22,303 bases of DNA. Source: an uncultured Clostridia bacterium (GTDB lineage Bacteria; Bacillota; Clostridia; Tissierellales; Peptoniphilaceae). Of this stretch, positions 13,738 through 21,519 are shown piece after piece. Location: NCBI GenBank assembly GCA_945916025.1, contig CAMEGD010000011.1, positions 1 through 22,303 of the forward strand. The letters are read 5' to 3'. The position numbers and the translations under genes are program-made. A model generated the notes under the pieces. That model searched no databases, had not been told where the DNA came from, and saw nothing but the letters and a program-made list of their open reading frames with translations. The first letter of the stretch is position 1. Every line of letters begins with the position of its first letter.

Positions 13738-16599
13738 TTAATTGTAATCATCATCATAATCGTAGTAGTCATTATATCCTGGGCCATAAGGTCCATAATA
13801 CCACTCGTTATAGGTATCTTCAGTGTGAATATTACAATATGATTTTGGAATTCGCCTATAATCATCTGGAATATATCCACCGTGTTCATCAGGATCATAA
13901 CCTTCTCTAACAAAGGAGTATCTTGATTCTGTAGATGGACAGTAAGATGTAGCAAGTCTGCCTGATACTGAACATACAGTAAAGCCCTTGTAAGAATCAT
14001 CATACTCTGTAGGCTGGGTTCCATCTACAAATATTTCTGATGTGGAGTGTCCTGCAGAAACTACAGATCTAGTTGAAAGCTTTCCACTCTTATAAGATAT
14101 ATATTCTTGGACAATGCCTTCAGGTTGTTCAAATTCAGCAATAGGTTCTAATCCTTCGTGGATTTTTTCACCTACAGCATGCCAGAATTCTGATGCTGCC
14201 AAAGATCCACTCTTTAGAAGGACAGCAGGAGAATCGTTTCCAATCCAAGTTCCCATTACATAATATGGGGTAAATCCAACAAACCAAATGTCCCTTTGTT
14301 CGTTAGTAGTACCAGTCTTACCAGCTGTAGCCATATTTGCTAGTTTAGCAGGTTTTGCTGTATAACCTTCCTTTACAACTGAAGTTAGCATATCTTTCAT
14401 AATATAGGCAGTTTTTTCATCTGAAATTACTTCTTTTTCTGTTGTATCGTCAATAATTACATTTCCATGGTTGTCTAATATCTTAGTAACAATCTTTGGC
14501 TTTATATAAGTTCCATCATTAGCTATTGCACCATAGGCAGCAGTTAGTTCTAATGGAGTTAGTCCGTTGGTCATACCTCCTAAGGCTAAAGCCGATGGGT
14601 TTTCATCGTTAATTTGAGGATTTTCTTTAGCGGTAACAACTGAATCATGCTCAGGATTTTCCTTGCTAATTATTCCCATTTTTTCTAAATATTCTAAAGA
14701 TTTGTCTATTCCTAGCTTGTTTAAGGCATCCACTGTACCTGCATTAGAGGATACATTCATAGACATTCTATAAGTTAGTAGGCCCCTATAGCCCTTATAT
14801 GCATTTTTAGGCCATTGACTATTTCCTACAGTAATAGGAACATCATCTGCTATAGATCCTGCTGTAAATCCCTCTGCTAGGGAAGGATAATAAACTGCAA
14901 TAGGTTTTATGGAAGAACCAGGTTGTCTTCTAGATTCTGTAGCCCTGTTTAAAATTCTATTTCCTTCAACATCTCTACCACCAACTAAGGCCTTAACTTC
15001 ACCACTTCGATAGTCCATAATTACTGTAGCTGATTGAGGTTGAACTATACCTTCTCTTTGATAAGAGTAGTAGTCACTAGATATCCTTAAAGCTTGGTGA
15101 TCACCTACAACTGTAAATAAGTCTGGGTGTTCAGCTAAGAAAGTTTTACTAATTCTTAAGCCTTCTTCAGGACTATAAGTGTATTGGTCCTGTGGAATAT
15201 GGATGGATCCAATTTCGTGGGTAACAAGATTTTTTTCACTATTAATTGTATAAACAGCAGGAAAGTTAATATAGTCGCCATTAGCAGTTACTAGGGAGGT
15301 CTTAATAATAAGGTCTCCGTTTACATATTGGTAATTAGCAATTGGTAGATTAACATTGTAGTTTTCATCTATAAGGTTATTTGCCTTAAAATAAACTACT
15401 TTACCCCTAGAGTCTATGATATTTTCATCTTTGTCCCTAGTCCAGTCTACTAAAAATGGTGCCCTAATGTTATCAGGGTTTCCAATCATAATTTCAGTAA
15501 AGTTATCATACATTTCTTCTAACTGACCTTGTAAAGTTTGGTCGATAGTTGAATAAATTTTTAAACCTTCATTAAATAGTTTCTTTTGAGCATCCTTGTA
15601 GGATATATCAAAATGTTTTTGTAACAGTTCTATTGCTTGGCTTTGTACAAAGTCCACAGGATAAGATGTCATAGAGTGGAATGTCTTTTCCCCAGGATTT
15701 AAAGAAGCTTTTATATCTTGGTTTAAGGCTGTTTGGTATTCTTCCTCAGAAATCTTTCCAAGTTTTTTCATTTGGCTTAGTACAATTTTTTGTCTATCGA
15801 TGGATTTTGGATTATATATTAAAAACATATTTTCCCCATTTACATCAATAGTGCCTACTTTATACATAGTATCTGGATCATAGCTTTTAGGCTCAACTCT
15901 CATAAAAGGTTGATTAGCTGTAGTAGATTTTACAATTCCAGCAAAAACTGCAGCCTCGGCAATACTTAGGTCTTGTACATCTTTGTTGAAATAAGTTTGA
16001 GAAGCTTCTTGAACTCCATAGGCCCCTTGACCTAGGTAAATTTTATTCAGGTAGGCTTCCATTATTTGATCTTTTGAAAGCTCTTGTTCAATTTGTAATG
16101 ATAAGTATGCTTCATTTAACTTTCTTACTAAAGATCTGTCAGGACTTAAGTACATATTTCTAACTAACTGTTGGGTGATTGTAGAAGCTCCACGAAGGGA
16201 CCCTCCTGACCTAAGTTGGTCAGCAAATGAACCACCAATGCCCATTAAGTCAACACCTGGATGGGAATAAAATCTTTCGTCTTCTATTGAAACAAAGGCA
16301 TCTATTAGGTGTTTAGGAACCTTGTCTAAAGTAACTACTGTCCTGTACTCATATTCAGGGTTTTGAACTTTTTCTATAAGGTTTCCTTGGGAGTCGTATA
16401 TAGTAGATGTTTGTGTTAGAGAAGAAATCATTGTTGTAGGGTCAACATCTGGAGAATTTTCCAAAACTGATGCTACCATACCTCCAACAATCATTGCTCC
16501 AACTACACCTATAATTATTATTGTAAGTAAAGTGACTTTTATAAATTTTAAAATAATACTTAAAATACTAGTATTACTTGAATATTTTTTATCTGACAC
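13738..16599 (-). CDS. ponA: Bifunctional class A penicillin-binding protein (glycosyltransferase/transpeptidase)
   Basis: Polymerises lipid II and cross-links peptidoglycan at the outer face of the membrane. The start is GTG at 16599-16597 with AGGAGG at 16611-16606. A short cytoplasmic tail and one TM helix (about 17-45) lead to a GT51 domain: catalytic Glu106 in EDERFYSH, GASTITQQLVRN (from 137), and EAYLNKIYLGQGAYG (from 181). After a long linker domain (about 280-540) comes the transpeptidase: SSIK (Ser562-Lys565), SSN (617-619), KTG (761-763). The tail (after about 830) has four Cys and a Tyr/Asp/Gly-rich end (YYGPYGPGYNDYYDYDDDYN), probably wall-exposed. It is the only minus-strand gene and appears monocistronic. 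The symbol is assigned by family; numbering of class A PBPs varies between species. Confidence 0.95.
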   Translation of the reverse strand: MSDKKYSSNTSILSIILKFIKVTLLTIIIIGVVGAMIVGGMVASVLENSPDVDPTTMISSLTQTSTIYDSQGNLIEKVQNPEYEYRTVVTLDKVPKHLIDAFVSIEDERFYSHPGVDLMGIGGSFADQLRSGGSLRGASTITQQLVRNMYLSPDRSLVRKLNEAYLSLQIEQELSKDQIMEAYLNKIYLGQGAYGVQEASQTYFNKDVQDLSIAEAAVFAGIVKSTTANQPFMRVEPKSYDPDTMYKVGTIDVNGENMFLIYNPKSIDRQKIVLSQMKKLGKISEEEYQTALNQDIKASLNPGEKTFHSMTSYPVDFVQSQAIELLQKHFDISYKDAQKKLFNEGLKIYSTIDQTLQGQLEEMYDNFTEIMIGNPDNIRAPFLVDWTRDKDENIIDSRGKVVYFKANNLIDENYNVNLPIANYQYVNGDLIIKTSLVTANGDYINFPAVYTINSEKNLVTHEIGSIHIPQDQYTYSPEEGLRISKTFLAEHPDLFTVVGDHQALRISSDYYSYQREGIVQPQSATVIMDYRSGEVKALVGGRDVEGNRILNRATESRRQPGSSIKPIAVYYPSLAEGFTAGSIADDVPITVGNSQWPKNAYKGYRGLLTYRMSMNVSSNAGTVDALNKLGIDKSLEYLEKMGIISKENPEHDSVVTAKENPQINDENPSALALGGMTNGLTPLELTAAYGAIANDGTYIKPKIVTKILDNHGNVIIDDTTEKEVISDEKTAYIMKDMLTSVVKEGYTAKPAKLANMATAGKTGTTNEQRDIWFVGFTPYYVMGTWIGNDSPAVLLKSGSLAASEFWHAVGEKIHEGLEPIAEFEQPEGIVQEYISYKSGKLSTRSVVSAGHSTSEIFVDGTQPTEYDDSYKGFTVCSVSGRLATSYCPSTESRYSFVREGYDPDEHGGYIPDDYRRIPKSYCNIHTEDTYNEWYYGPYGPGYNDYYDYDDDYN

Positions 16600-16629
16600 A
16601 GTATTCCTCCTACTTTATAGTATTTATAT

Positions 16630-16638
16630 ATTATATCA
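16630..16638 (-). promoter_or_regulatory. Extended -10 promoter of the PBP gene (minus strand)
   Basis: On the minus strand TGATATAAT occupies 16638-16630, a TGnTATAAT extended -10 with no good -35 at 17 nt. Transcription would start near 16623, giving a leader of about 24 nt that contains AGGAGG. Confidence 0.5.
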
Positions 16639-16700
16639 CATGATGACTAATTTGTATGTGAAAATCAGTATTTCAACTAGGGAAAAAATCTAATAACCTA

Positions 16701-16709
16701 TGATATAAT
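16701..16709 (+). promoter_or_regulatory. Extended -10 promoter of the hflX operon
   Basis: TGATATAAT at 16701-16709 is a TGnTATAAT extended -10, the same 9-mer used on the other strand 62 nt away. The -35 region (GGAAAA at 16681) is poor. The predicted start is near 16716, only about 12 nt before the ATG and just before the GAGGTG site (16718-16723). Confidence 0.5.
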
Positions 16710-16727
16710 AGTTTTTAGAGGTGAAGA

Positions 16728-18008
16728 ATGCAAGAAATTAAAAAGGAAATTGAAAGAGTATTACTTGTAGGTTTAGACAAAAACTTAAGAGACTTTGATA
16801 TAGATGCCTCAATGGAGGAACTAGAAGACTTAGCCTCTGCTTCGGGAGCAAAAGTAATTACTAGTCTAGTTCAGAATAAAGAAAAAGAAGATCCTGCAAC
16901 CTATATAGGAAAGGGCAAGGCTGAAGAAATATATATTTACTGTGAAGAATTAAGTATAGACACAGTAATATTTAATGATGAGCTTACAGGATCCCAATTA
17001 AGGAATCTTGAAAAGATTATAAATAGAAATATTGTGGACAGGACAAATTTAATCCTGGACATTTTTGCCCAAAGGGCTGTAACTAATGAAGGTAAATTAC
17101 AGGTAAAGCTTGCCCAATTAAAGTATAGGCTGCCAAGATTATCAGGTAAGGGAATCTATATGTCCAGAACTGGTGGTGGAATTGGTACAAGAAAACCAGG
17201 CAAACAACAACTAGAGTCAGATCGAAGACATATACTTAGGGAAATTAATGATATAGAAGATAGGCTTAAGGTTGTAAAGAAAAATAGGGATATTTCTAGG
17301 AAGAAGAGAAACAAGACTAACATTCCAATAGTTTCCCTAGTTGGATATACAAATGCAGGCAAGTCCACTCTTATGAACACCCTTTCAAAAAGAGTGGATA
17401 GGGAAAACTTTAAGGAAGTATTTGTAAAGGACATGTTATTTGCAACTTTGGGGACTTCTTTAAGAAGGTCCAAGTTTTTAAATGACAGAGAATTTATTCT
17501 AATAGATACTGTAGGCTTTGTTTCTAAGCTACCAACAAAACTTGTAGAAGCCTTTATGTCTACTTTAGAGGAAATTAACTATGCTGATGTAATCGTTCAA
17601 GTAGTTGATGTATCAAATGAAAATGTTGAATTACAAATAGATACTACAAATAAGATTTTGGAAGAACTGAAAATTGGGGACAAACCAATGGTCTATGCCT
17701 TTAACAAAATAGACATGTTAGATGAAGGAGAAAGCCTAAATAGATTTAAAAATTATAGTCCCTATGAATTTATTTCTGCAAAAAACTCCCTCAACATTGA
17801 TAAACTTTTAGATTTAGTATATGAAAACCTAAATGAATCAAATCATAGTGTAAAATTGTTCTTTTCCTTTAAAGATCAAGATAAATTAAGTTACTTGACT
17901 AGTAAGTATAAGGACAAGGAAATTAGCTACAATGAAGAAGGTTCTATAGTAAATCTAATAATAGATGACAAGGATTATGAAAGATTTAAGGACTATATTT
18001 ATGAATAA
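16728..18008 (+). CDS. hflX: GTPase HflX
   Basis: Ribosome-binding GTPase; HflX family members split stalled or stressed 70S ribosomes. At 426 residues it is normal length. N-terminal nucleotide-independent domain: DPATYIGKGKAEEI and DRTNLILDIFAQRAVTNEGK, then LAQLKYRLPRL and the Gly-rich GGGIGTRKPGKQQLESDRR. The G domain has G1 GYTNAGKST (206-214), G3 DTVGF (about 260-264) and G4 NKID (326-329). One oddity: the usual GTRGPGE segment reads GTRKPGK. The ATG is preceded by GAGGTG. First gene of a five-gene operon; its stop codon overlaps the next start. Confidence 0.94.
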   Translation: MQEIKKEIERVLLVGLDKNLRDFDIDASMEELEDLASASGAKVITSLVQNKEKEDPATYIGKGKAEEIYIYCEELSIDTVIFNDELTGSQLRNLEKIINRNIVDRTNLILDIFAQRAVTNEGKLQVKLAQLKYRLPRLSGKGIYMSRTGGGIGTRKPGKQQLESDRRHILREINDIEDRLKVVKKNRDISRKKRNKTNIPIVSLVGYTNAGKSTLMNTLSKRVDRENFKEVFVKDMLFATLGTSLRRSKFLNDREFILIDTVGFVSKLPTKLVEAFMSTLEEINYADVIVQVVDVSNENVELQIDTTNKILEELKIGDKPMVYAFNKIDMLDEGESLNRFKNYSPYEFISAKNSLNIDKLLDLVYENLNESNHSVKLFFSFKDQDKLSYLTSKYKDKEISYNEEGSIVNLIIDDKDYERFKDYIYE

Positions 18009-18654
18009 AGAATATAAATCGATTTTAATGGAAGGTGAGGATTCCTTTGAAGAAAAAAAATCTCTTTTTATTGGTTATTCATCTCCTGTAGAAAGTGAAG
18101 ATCATGCCTTAGATTTTATAAAGAAAATAAAAGAGGCCCACAAAGATGCAACTCATAATTGTAGTGCCTATATTATAGGTCCAGAGAAGTTGATTCAAAG
18201 GTTTGACGACGATGGAGAACCTTCAGGTACTGCTGGTATTCCCATGTTAGAGGTAATCAAAAAAGAAGACCTTACTAATATTTGCCTTGTAGTAACAAGA
18301 TACTTTGGGGGTATAAAACTTGGCGGTGGTGGCCTTATTAGGGCCTATTCTAAGGGAGCAAAAGTCGCCATAGATGCTGGACAAATAGTTGAAATGAAAC
18401 CTTATATTTTAGTAAATATGTCTTATGATTATTTTTATCATGGAAAGATTCAAAATTCTATTGATATAAAAAATTACAAGGTTATTTCCTCAGAGTACAC
18501 AGATATAGTGTCTTTAGACCTTCTTATAAGTGAAGAAAAATTTGAAGACTTTAAGTCTTATTTTGTAAATTTAACTAGTGGAACAGTAAAAATTGAAGTT
18601 AAGAAAGAAGAAATATGTTCAGAACTAAAGGGAGAGTTAATATATGACAAATAA
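18001..18654 (+). CDS. yigZ: YigZ/IMPACT family protein
   Basis: A 217-residue UPF0029/IMPACT-family protein. Eukaryotic IMPACT tunes the GCN2 stress kinase; the bacterial role is unclear, though a link to translation is suspected. I chose the ATG at 18001: TAAGGA at 17988-17992 lies 8 nt upstream, and the family start (short peptide, then GEDSFEEKKSLFIGY) matches. Longer in-frame starts from 17965 would run deep into hflX. Conserved family motifs are all present: HNCSAYIIG, RFDDDGEPSGTAGIPML and the VVTRYFGGIKLGGGGLIRAY signature, followed by the C-terminal ferredoxin-like domain. It overlaps the end of hflX by 8 nt and the start of nadE by 11 nt, so the three are translationally coupled. 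Confidence 0.92.
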   Translation: MNKEYKSILMEGEDSFEEKKSLFIGYSSPVESEDHALDFIKKIKEAHKDATHNCSAYIIGPEKLIQRFDDDGEPSGTAGIPMLEVIKKEDLTNICLVVTRYFGGIKLGGGGLIRAYSKGAKVAIDAGQIVEMKPYILVNMSYDYFYHGKIQNSIDIKNYKVISSEYTDIVSLDLLISEEKFEDFKSYFVNLTSGTVKIEVKKEEICSELKGELIYDK

Positions 18655-19354
18655 AGATGTTGAAAAATTAGTAGATTGGTTAAGGGGAAAAGTCCTAGCA
18701 TCTGGTTCAAAGGGTGTAGTATTTGGATTAAGTGGGGGGATAGATTCAGCAGTTATTGCAGGGATTTCAAAACTATCTTTTCCAGATACATGTCTTGGCG
18801 TAATTATGCCAATTCACAGCATACCAGAAGATGAAGAAGATGCTAGATTAGTGGCAGATAAGCTTTCTTTAAATATAAAAAAAGTTGACTTATCGGAAAC
18901 TTATGATAATCTAATAAAGTCTACTTTTAATTCAGATAATAATTTATCTAAGAGCAATGTAAAGCCAAGATTAAGGATGACAACCTTGTATTATTATGGG
19001 CAAGACTTAGGATATTTAGTCTTAGGATCTTCAAACAAATCTGAAATTCACATTGGGTATTTTACAAAACATGGTGACTCAGGGGCTGATTTAATGCCTT
19101 TAGGCAATTTTACAAAAAGGCAAATTTATGAGCTTGCTAGATTGTTAGATCTGCCACAAAAAATAATTGACAAAAAACCTTCAGCTGGTCTTTGGATTGG
19201 ACAGTCTGATGAATCGGAATTAGGATTTTCCTATGATACCTTAGATGATTATCTAAATGGTAAGGAAATAGAGGAAAGTATTAGAATTGATATAGAAAGT
19301 AGAAACAAAAAAACAGCGCATAAGAGATATATGCCTGAAATTTATAAAAATTAA
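18644..19354 (+). CDS. nadE: NH3-dependent NAD+ synthetase
   Basis: Last step of NAD synthesis: amidation of deamido-NAD with ATP and ammonia. The 236-residue protein is the short form without a glutaminase (nitrilase) domain, so it uses free ammonia. Seen: the PP-loop SGGIDSAV (30-37), LGVIMPIHS, LGSSNKSE for ATP/NaAD contact, GDSGADLMPLGNFTKRQIYELARLL, and the C-terminal KKPSAGLWIGQSDESELG. GGAGAG at 18631-18636 is 7 nt before the ATG, inside the end of yigZ. It overlaps yigZ by 11 nt and is 16 nt from yebC. Confidence 0.94.
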   Translation: MTNKDVEKLVDWLRGKVLASGSKGVVFGLSGGIDSAVIAGISKLSFPDTCLGVIMPIHSIPEDEEDARLVADKLSLNIKKVDLSETYDNLIKSTFNSDNNLSKSNVKPRLRMTTLYYYGQDLGYLVLGSSNKSEIHIGYFTKHGDSGADLMPLGNFTKRQIYELARLLDLPQKIIDKKPSAGLWIGQSDESELGFSYDTLDDYLNGKEIEESIRIDIESRNKKTAHKRYMPEIYKN

Positions 19355-19370
19355 TTTATGGAGTGATAAG

Positions 19371-20111
19371 ATGTCAGGACATTCTAAATGGAGCAATATT
19401 AAACACAAAAAAGGTAAAGAAGATGCAAAAAGGGCAAAGGTCTTTGCTAAACTGTCAAGGTATATAACAGTTGCAGCAAGGGCGAATGGCTTAGATCCAG
19501 AATTTAATCCTGAGTTAAAGGTAGCTATTGACAAGGCTAAGTCAGAAAATATGCCTAACGACAACATTGATAGGGCCTTAAAGAAAGCAGCTGGAGAAGC
19601 AGGTGGACAAGACTATGAAGAAATAGTATATGAAGGATATGGACCTAGCGGAGTTGCTATAATTATCGAAGCCTTAACTGATAATAGAAATAGGACGGCT
19701 CCAGATGTTAGACACGCCTTAGAAAAATTTGGGGGTAACCTTGGAACTACAGGTAGTGTAACTTTTATGTTTGATAGACTTGGAAAAATCCTAATAGAAG
19801 AATCTGATTCTGTAGATGAAGATACCCTAATGATGGATGCAATAGATTGTGGAGCAGAGGATATTGAAAATATAGACGAAGCCTATGAAATAACCACAAG
19901 TTCCCAAAATTATCTTAAAGTAAAAAGTGCCTTAGAAGAAAAAGGATATGAGATAGCTGCCAGTGAATTAGGCTATTTCCCACAAAATTATATAGAACTT
20001 ACAGATGAAACTGATCTAAAGAATATGGAAAGAATGATAGATATGCTTGAAGATAATGACGATGTTCAAGAAGTATATCATAATTGGAGTATTCCTGAAG
20101 AAAGGGAGTGA
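19371..20111 (+). CDS. yebC: YebC/PmpR/TACO1 family protein
   Basis: Members were first called transcription regulators (PmpR); more recent work links the YebC/TACO1 family to helping ribosomes through difficult, for example proline-rich, sequences. The 246-residue protein begins with the diagnostic MSGHSKWSNIKHKKGKEDA and continues with FAKLSRYI, NPELKVAIDKAKSENMPNDNIDRA in segments, YEGYGPSGVAI, TDNRNRTAPDVRH and GGNLGTTGSVTFMF. Normal length, complete. GGAGTGA (about 19360-19366) is its ribosome binding site. The stop codon at 20109-20111 lies between the Shine-Dalgarno and the putative ATT start of lgt. Confidence 0.94.
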   Translation: MSGHSKWSNIKHKKGKEDAKRAKVFAKLSRYITVAARANGLDPEFNPELKVAIDKAKSENMPNDNIDRALKKAAGEAGGQDYEEIVYEGYGPSGVAIIIEALTDNRNRTAPDVRHALEKFGGNLGTTGSVTFMFDRLGKILIEESDSVDEDTLMMDAIDCGAEDIENIDEAYEITTSSQNYLKVKSALEEKGYEIAASELGYFPQNYIELTDETDLKNMERMIDMLEDNDDVQEVYHNWSIPEERE

Positions 20112-20118
20112 TCTTATT
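20102..20118 (+). promoter_or_regulatory. Ribosome binding site and putative ATT start codon of lgt
   Basis: AAGGGAG (20102-20108) lies 7 nt before ATT (20116-20118), which falls exactly where Lgt proteins normally begin (M/I-NPVAFSIFG). The nearest in-frame ATG codons (20056 and 20062) and TTG (20047) have no good site and lie far inside yebC. CTG at 20095 precedes the Shine-Dalgarno. Confidence 0.6.
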
Positions 20119-20901
20119 AATCCAGTAGCTTTTAGTATATTTGGATTTGATGTAATGTGGTATGGGGTTTTTGTTACCACGGGAATATTTTTGGGTATCT
20201 TAGTTGCCTCTAGTCTTATAGATGGAACTAGAGGACTAACAAAGGATAACTTTTTTGACTTAATGATAATAATGATTCCAGTAGCTGTAATTACTACTAG
20301 ACTCTATTATGTTATATTTTATAATTTAGAATATTATCTAGACAATCCCTTAGAGATTTTTAACTTTAGGCAAGGTGGTCTTGCAATCCATGGGGGAATT
20401 ATTGGGGGAGTATTAGTTGTACTAATTTATTCTTACCTTAAGAAGGTAAATATATATTATTTACTAGATATATTGGCGCCAGGACTTGCCCTAGGCCAAT
20501 CAATAGGTAGATGGGGGAACTATGCAAATCAAGAAGCCCATGGTGGTCCAACTGAATTACCTTGGGGGATTACTATAGATGGAGTTAAAGTTCATCCAAC
20601 ATTTTTGTATGAGTCTATAGTTACATTTTCCCTTTTCGTATTTTTGTACTTCTTTTTATCAAAGAGGAAAAAATTTGATGGGGAGATGTTTGGAGTCTAC
20701 CTAATAATTTATTCTATAGCTAGATTCTTTATTGAGGAACTTAGGACTGATAGCCTTATGGCAGGAGACTTGAGAGTGGCCCAACTTGTTAGTATTGGTG
20801 GGATTATAATAGGAATAATAATGTTTATAGTTTTGCCCAAACAACAAGATAAAGAAGTTATTAAAACCCAAAATAAAAGCAAAAACAAAAAGAAAAAATA
20901 G
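20116..20901 (+). CDS. lgt: Prolipoprotein diacylglyceryl transferase
   Basis: Integral membrane enzyme that moves diacylglyceryl from phosphatidylglycerol to the lipobox Cys of prolipoproteins, the first step of lipoprotein maturation. With the ATT start it has 261 residues and begins at the family's usual N-terminus, reading I/M-NPVAFSIFG-FDVMWYG. Conserved elements: QGGLAIHGG with His92, GQSIGRWGN with Arg132 (Lgt signature), AHGGPTELPWGI, HPTFLYES (160-167) and RFFIEELRTD. About seven hydrophobic segments; the tail is very basic (KNKSKNKKKK). Longer versions starting at 20047-20062 would add about 18-23 residues without a ribosome binding site. Last gene of the hflX operon, followed by a terminator. 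Confidence 0.93.
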   Translation: MNPVAFSIFGFDVMWYGVFVTTGIFLGILVASSLIDGTRGLTKDNFFDLMIIMIPVAVITTRLYYVIFYNLEYYLDNPLEIFNFRQGGLAIHGGIIGGVLVVLIYSYLKKVNIYYLLDILAPGLALGQSIGRWGNYANQEAHGGPTELPWGITIDGVKVHPTFLYESIVTFSLFVFLYFFLSKRKKFDGEMFGVYLIIYSIARFFIEELRTDSLMAGDLRVAQLVSIGGIIIGIIMFIVLPKQQDKEVIKTQNKSKNKKKK

Positions 20902-20929
20902 TTAGATTTTTAGATAAAATCAATATCTT

Positions 20930-20971
20930 AAAACAAGGTTAAGGACCTTAGTCCCTTTGCCTTGTTTTTTT
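20930..20971 (+). terminator. Rho-independent terminator of the hflX-yigZ-nadE-yebC-lgt operon
   Basis: AAACAAGG (20931-20938) pairs with CCTTGTTT (20960-20967), with an inner AAGGAC/GTCC(C)TT helix carrying small bulges, ending in a run of seven T. It begins 29 nt after the lgt stop. Confidence 0.88.
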
Positions 20972-21017
20972 ATTTACCTATGGAAAGATTTACCAGAATA
21001 TTGTAATATATAAGTAC

Positions 21018-21055
21018 AAAGTGGTAGAAAGTGGTAGAAAGTAGTTTGAAAGTGG
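21018..21055 (+). promoter_or_regulatory. MraZ operator: four AAAGTGG-type boxes
   Basis: AAAGTGG at 21018-21024, AAAGTGG at 21028-21034, AAAGTAG at 21038-21044 and AAAGTGG at 21049-21055, with periods of 10, 10 and 11 bp. They therefore lie on one face of the helix, 31 nt upstream of the mraZ ATG. MraZ proteins bind such short direct repeats in front of their own gene. A weak -10 candidate TATAAG (21009-21014) sits just before the first box; its -35 is poor. If used, the boxes would cover the transcription start. Confidence 0.8.
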
Positions 21056-21085
21056 TAATAAATTCCAAGAAATGTGGAGGAATTT

Positions 21086-21517
21086 ATGTTTTTAGGTGAA
21101 TTTAAACATAGTCTAGATGCCAAAGGCAGAATTATAATTCCATCTAAGTTTAGAGAGTCCCTAGGGGATGAATTTGTTATGACTAAAGGTTTAGACGGAT
21201 GTTTATTTTTGTTTCCCTTAGATGAGTGGGAAAACTTCGAAAGAAACCTTAGGTCTTTACCATTTGCAAACAAAGAAGCCAGAGCCTTCGTAAGGTTTTT
21301 TACCGCTGGAGCAACTGAGAGTAATATTGACAAACAGGGAAGGGCCCTGATTCCACAAAATCTAAGGGACCATTCAAATATTACTAAAGAAGCAGTTATT
21401 ATTGGTACTCCAAATAGGATAGAAATTTGGTCTGAAGAAAACTGGACTGAATACACTAGTGATGAAAATATGTCCTATGAAAACATAGCAGAACAAATGG
21501 AAGAGTTAGGGTTTTAA
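21086..21517 (+). CDS. mraZ: Transcriptional regulator MraZ
   Basis: DNA-binding autoregulator at the head of the division and cell-wall (dcw) cluster. I chose the ATG at 21086, with GGAGG at 21076-21080. The in-frame GTG at 21074 overlaps that site and would add four residues unlike the family start. From ATG it is 143 residues, the standard length, beginning MFLGEFKHSLDAKGRIIIPSK. Two AbrB-like halves each carry a D-x-(K/Q)-GR turn: DAKGR (residues 10-14) and DKQGR near residue 89. KGLDGCLFLFP is also typical. The boxes upstream are its likely target, so negative autoregulation of mraZ-rsmH is inferred. The next gene starts 2 nt after the stop. Confidence 0.95.
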   Translation: MFLGEFKHSLDAKGRIIIPSKFRESLGDEFVMTKGLDGCLFLFPLDEWENFERNLRSLPFANKEARAFVRFFTAGATESNIDKQGRALIPQNLRDHSNITKEAVIIGTPNRIEIWSEENWTEYTSDENMSYENIAEQMEELGF

Positions 21518-21519
21518 AA

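Noticed and set aside
13731..14024. Minus-strand open frame overlapping the 3' end of the PBP gene
   Set aside because: The same bases encode the PBP C-terminus in another frame; the alternative product is Met/Ile-rich low complexity.
17965..18000. Longer N-terminus for yigZ from 17965
   Set aside because: It runs inside hflX, lacks family similarity, and the ATG at 18001 has a well-placed TAAGGA.
21018..21055. AAAGTGG repeats as a CRISPR array or replication iterons
   Set aside because: The repeats are 7 nt at 10-11 bp steps directly before mraZ, which matches MraZ boxes and not CRISPR or an origin.
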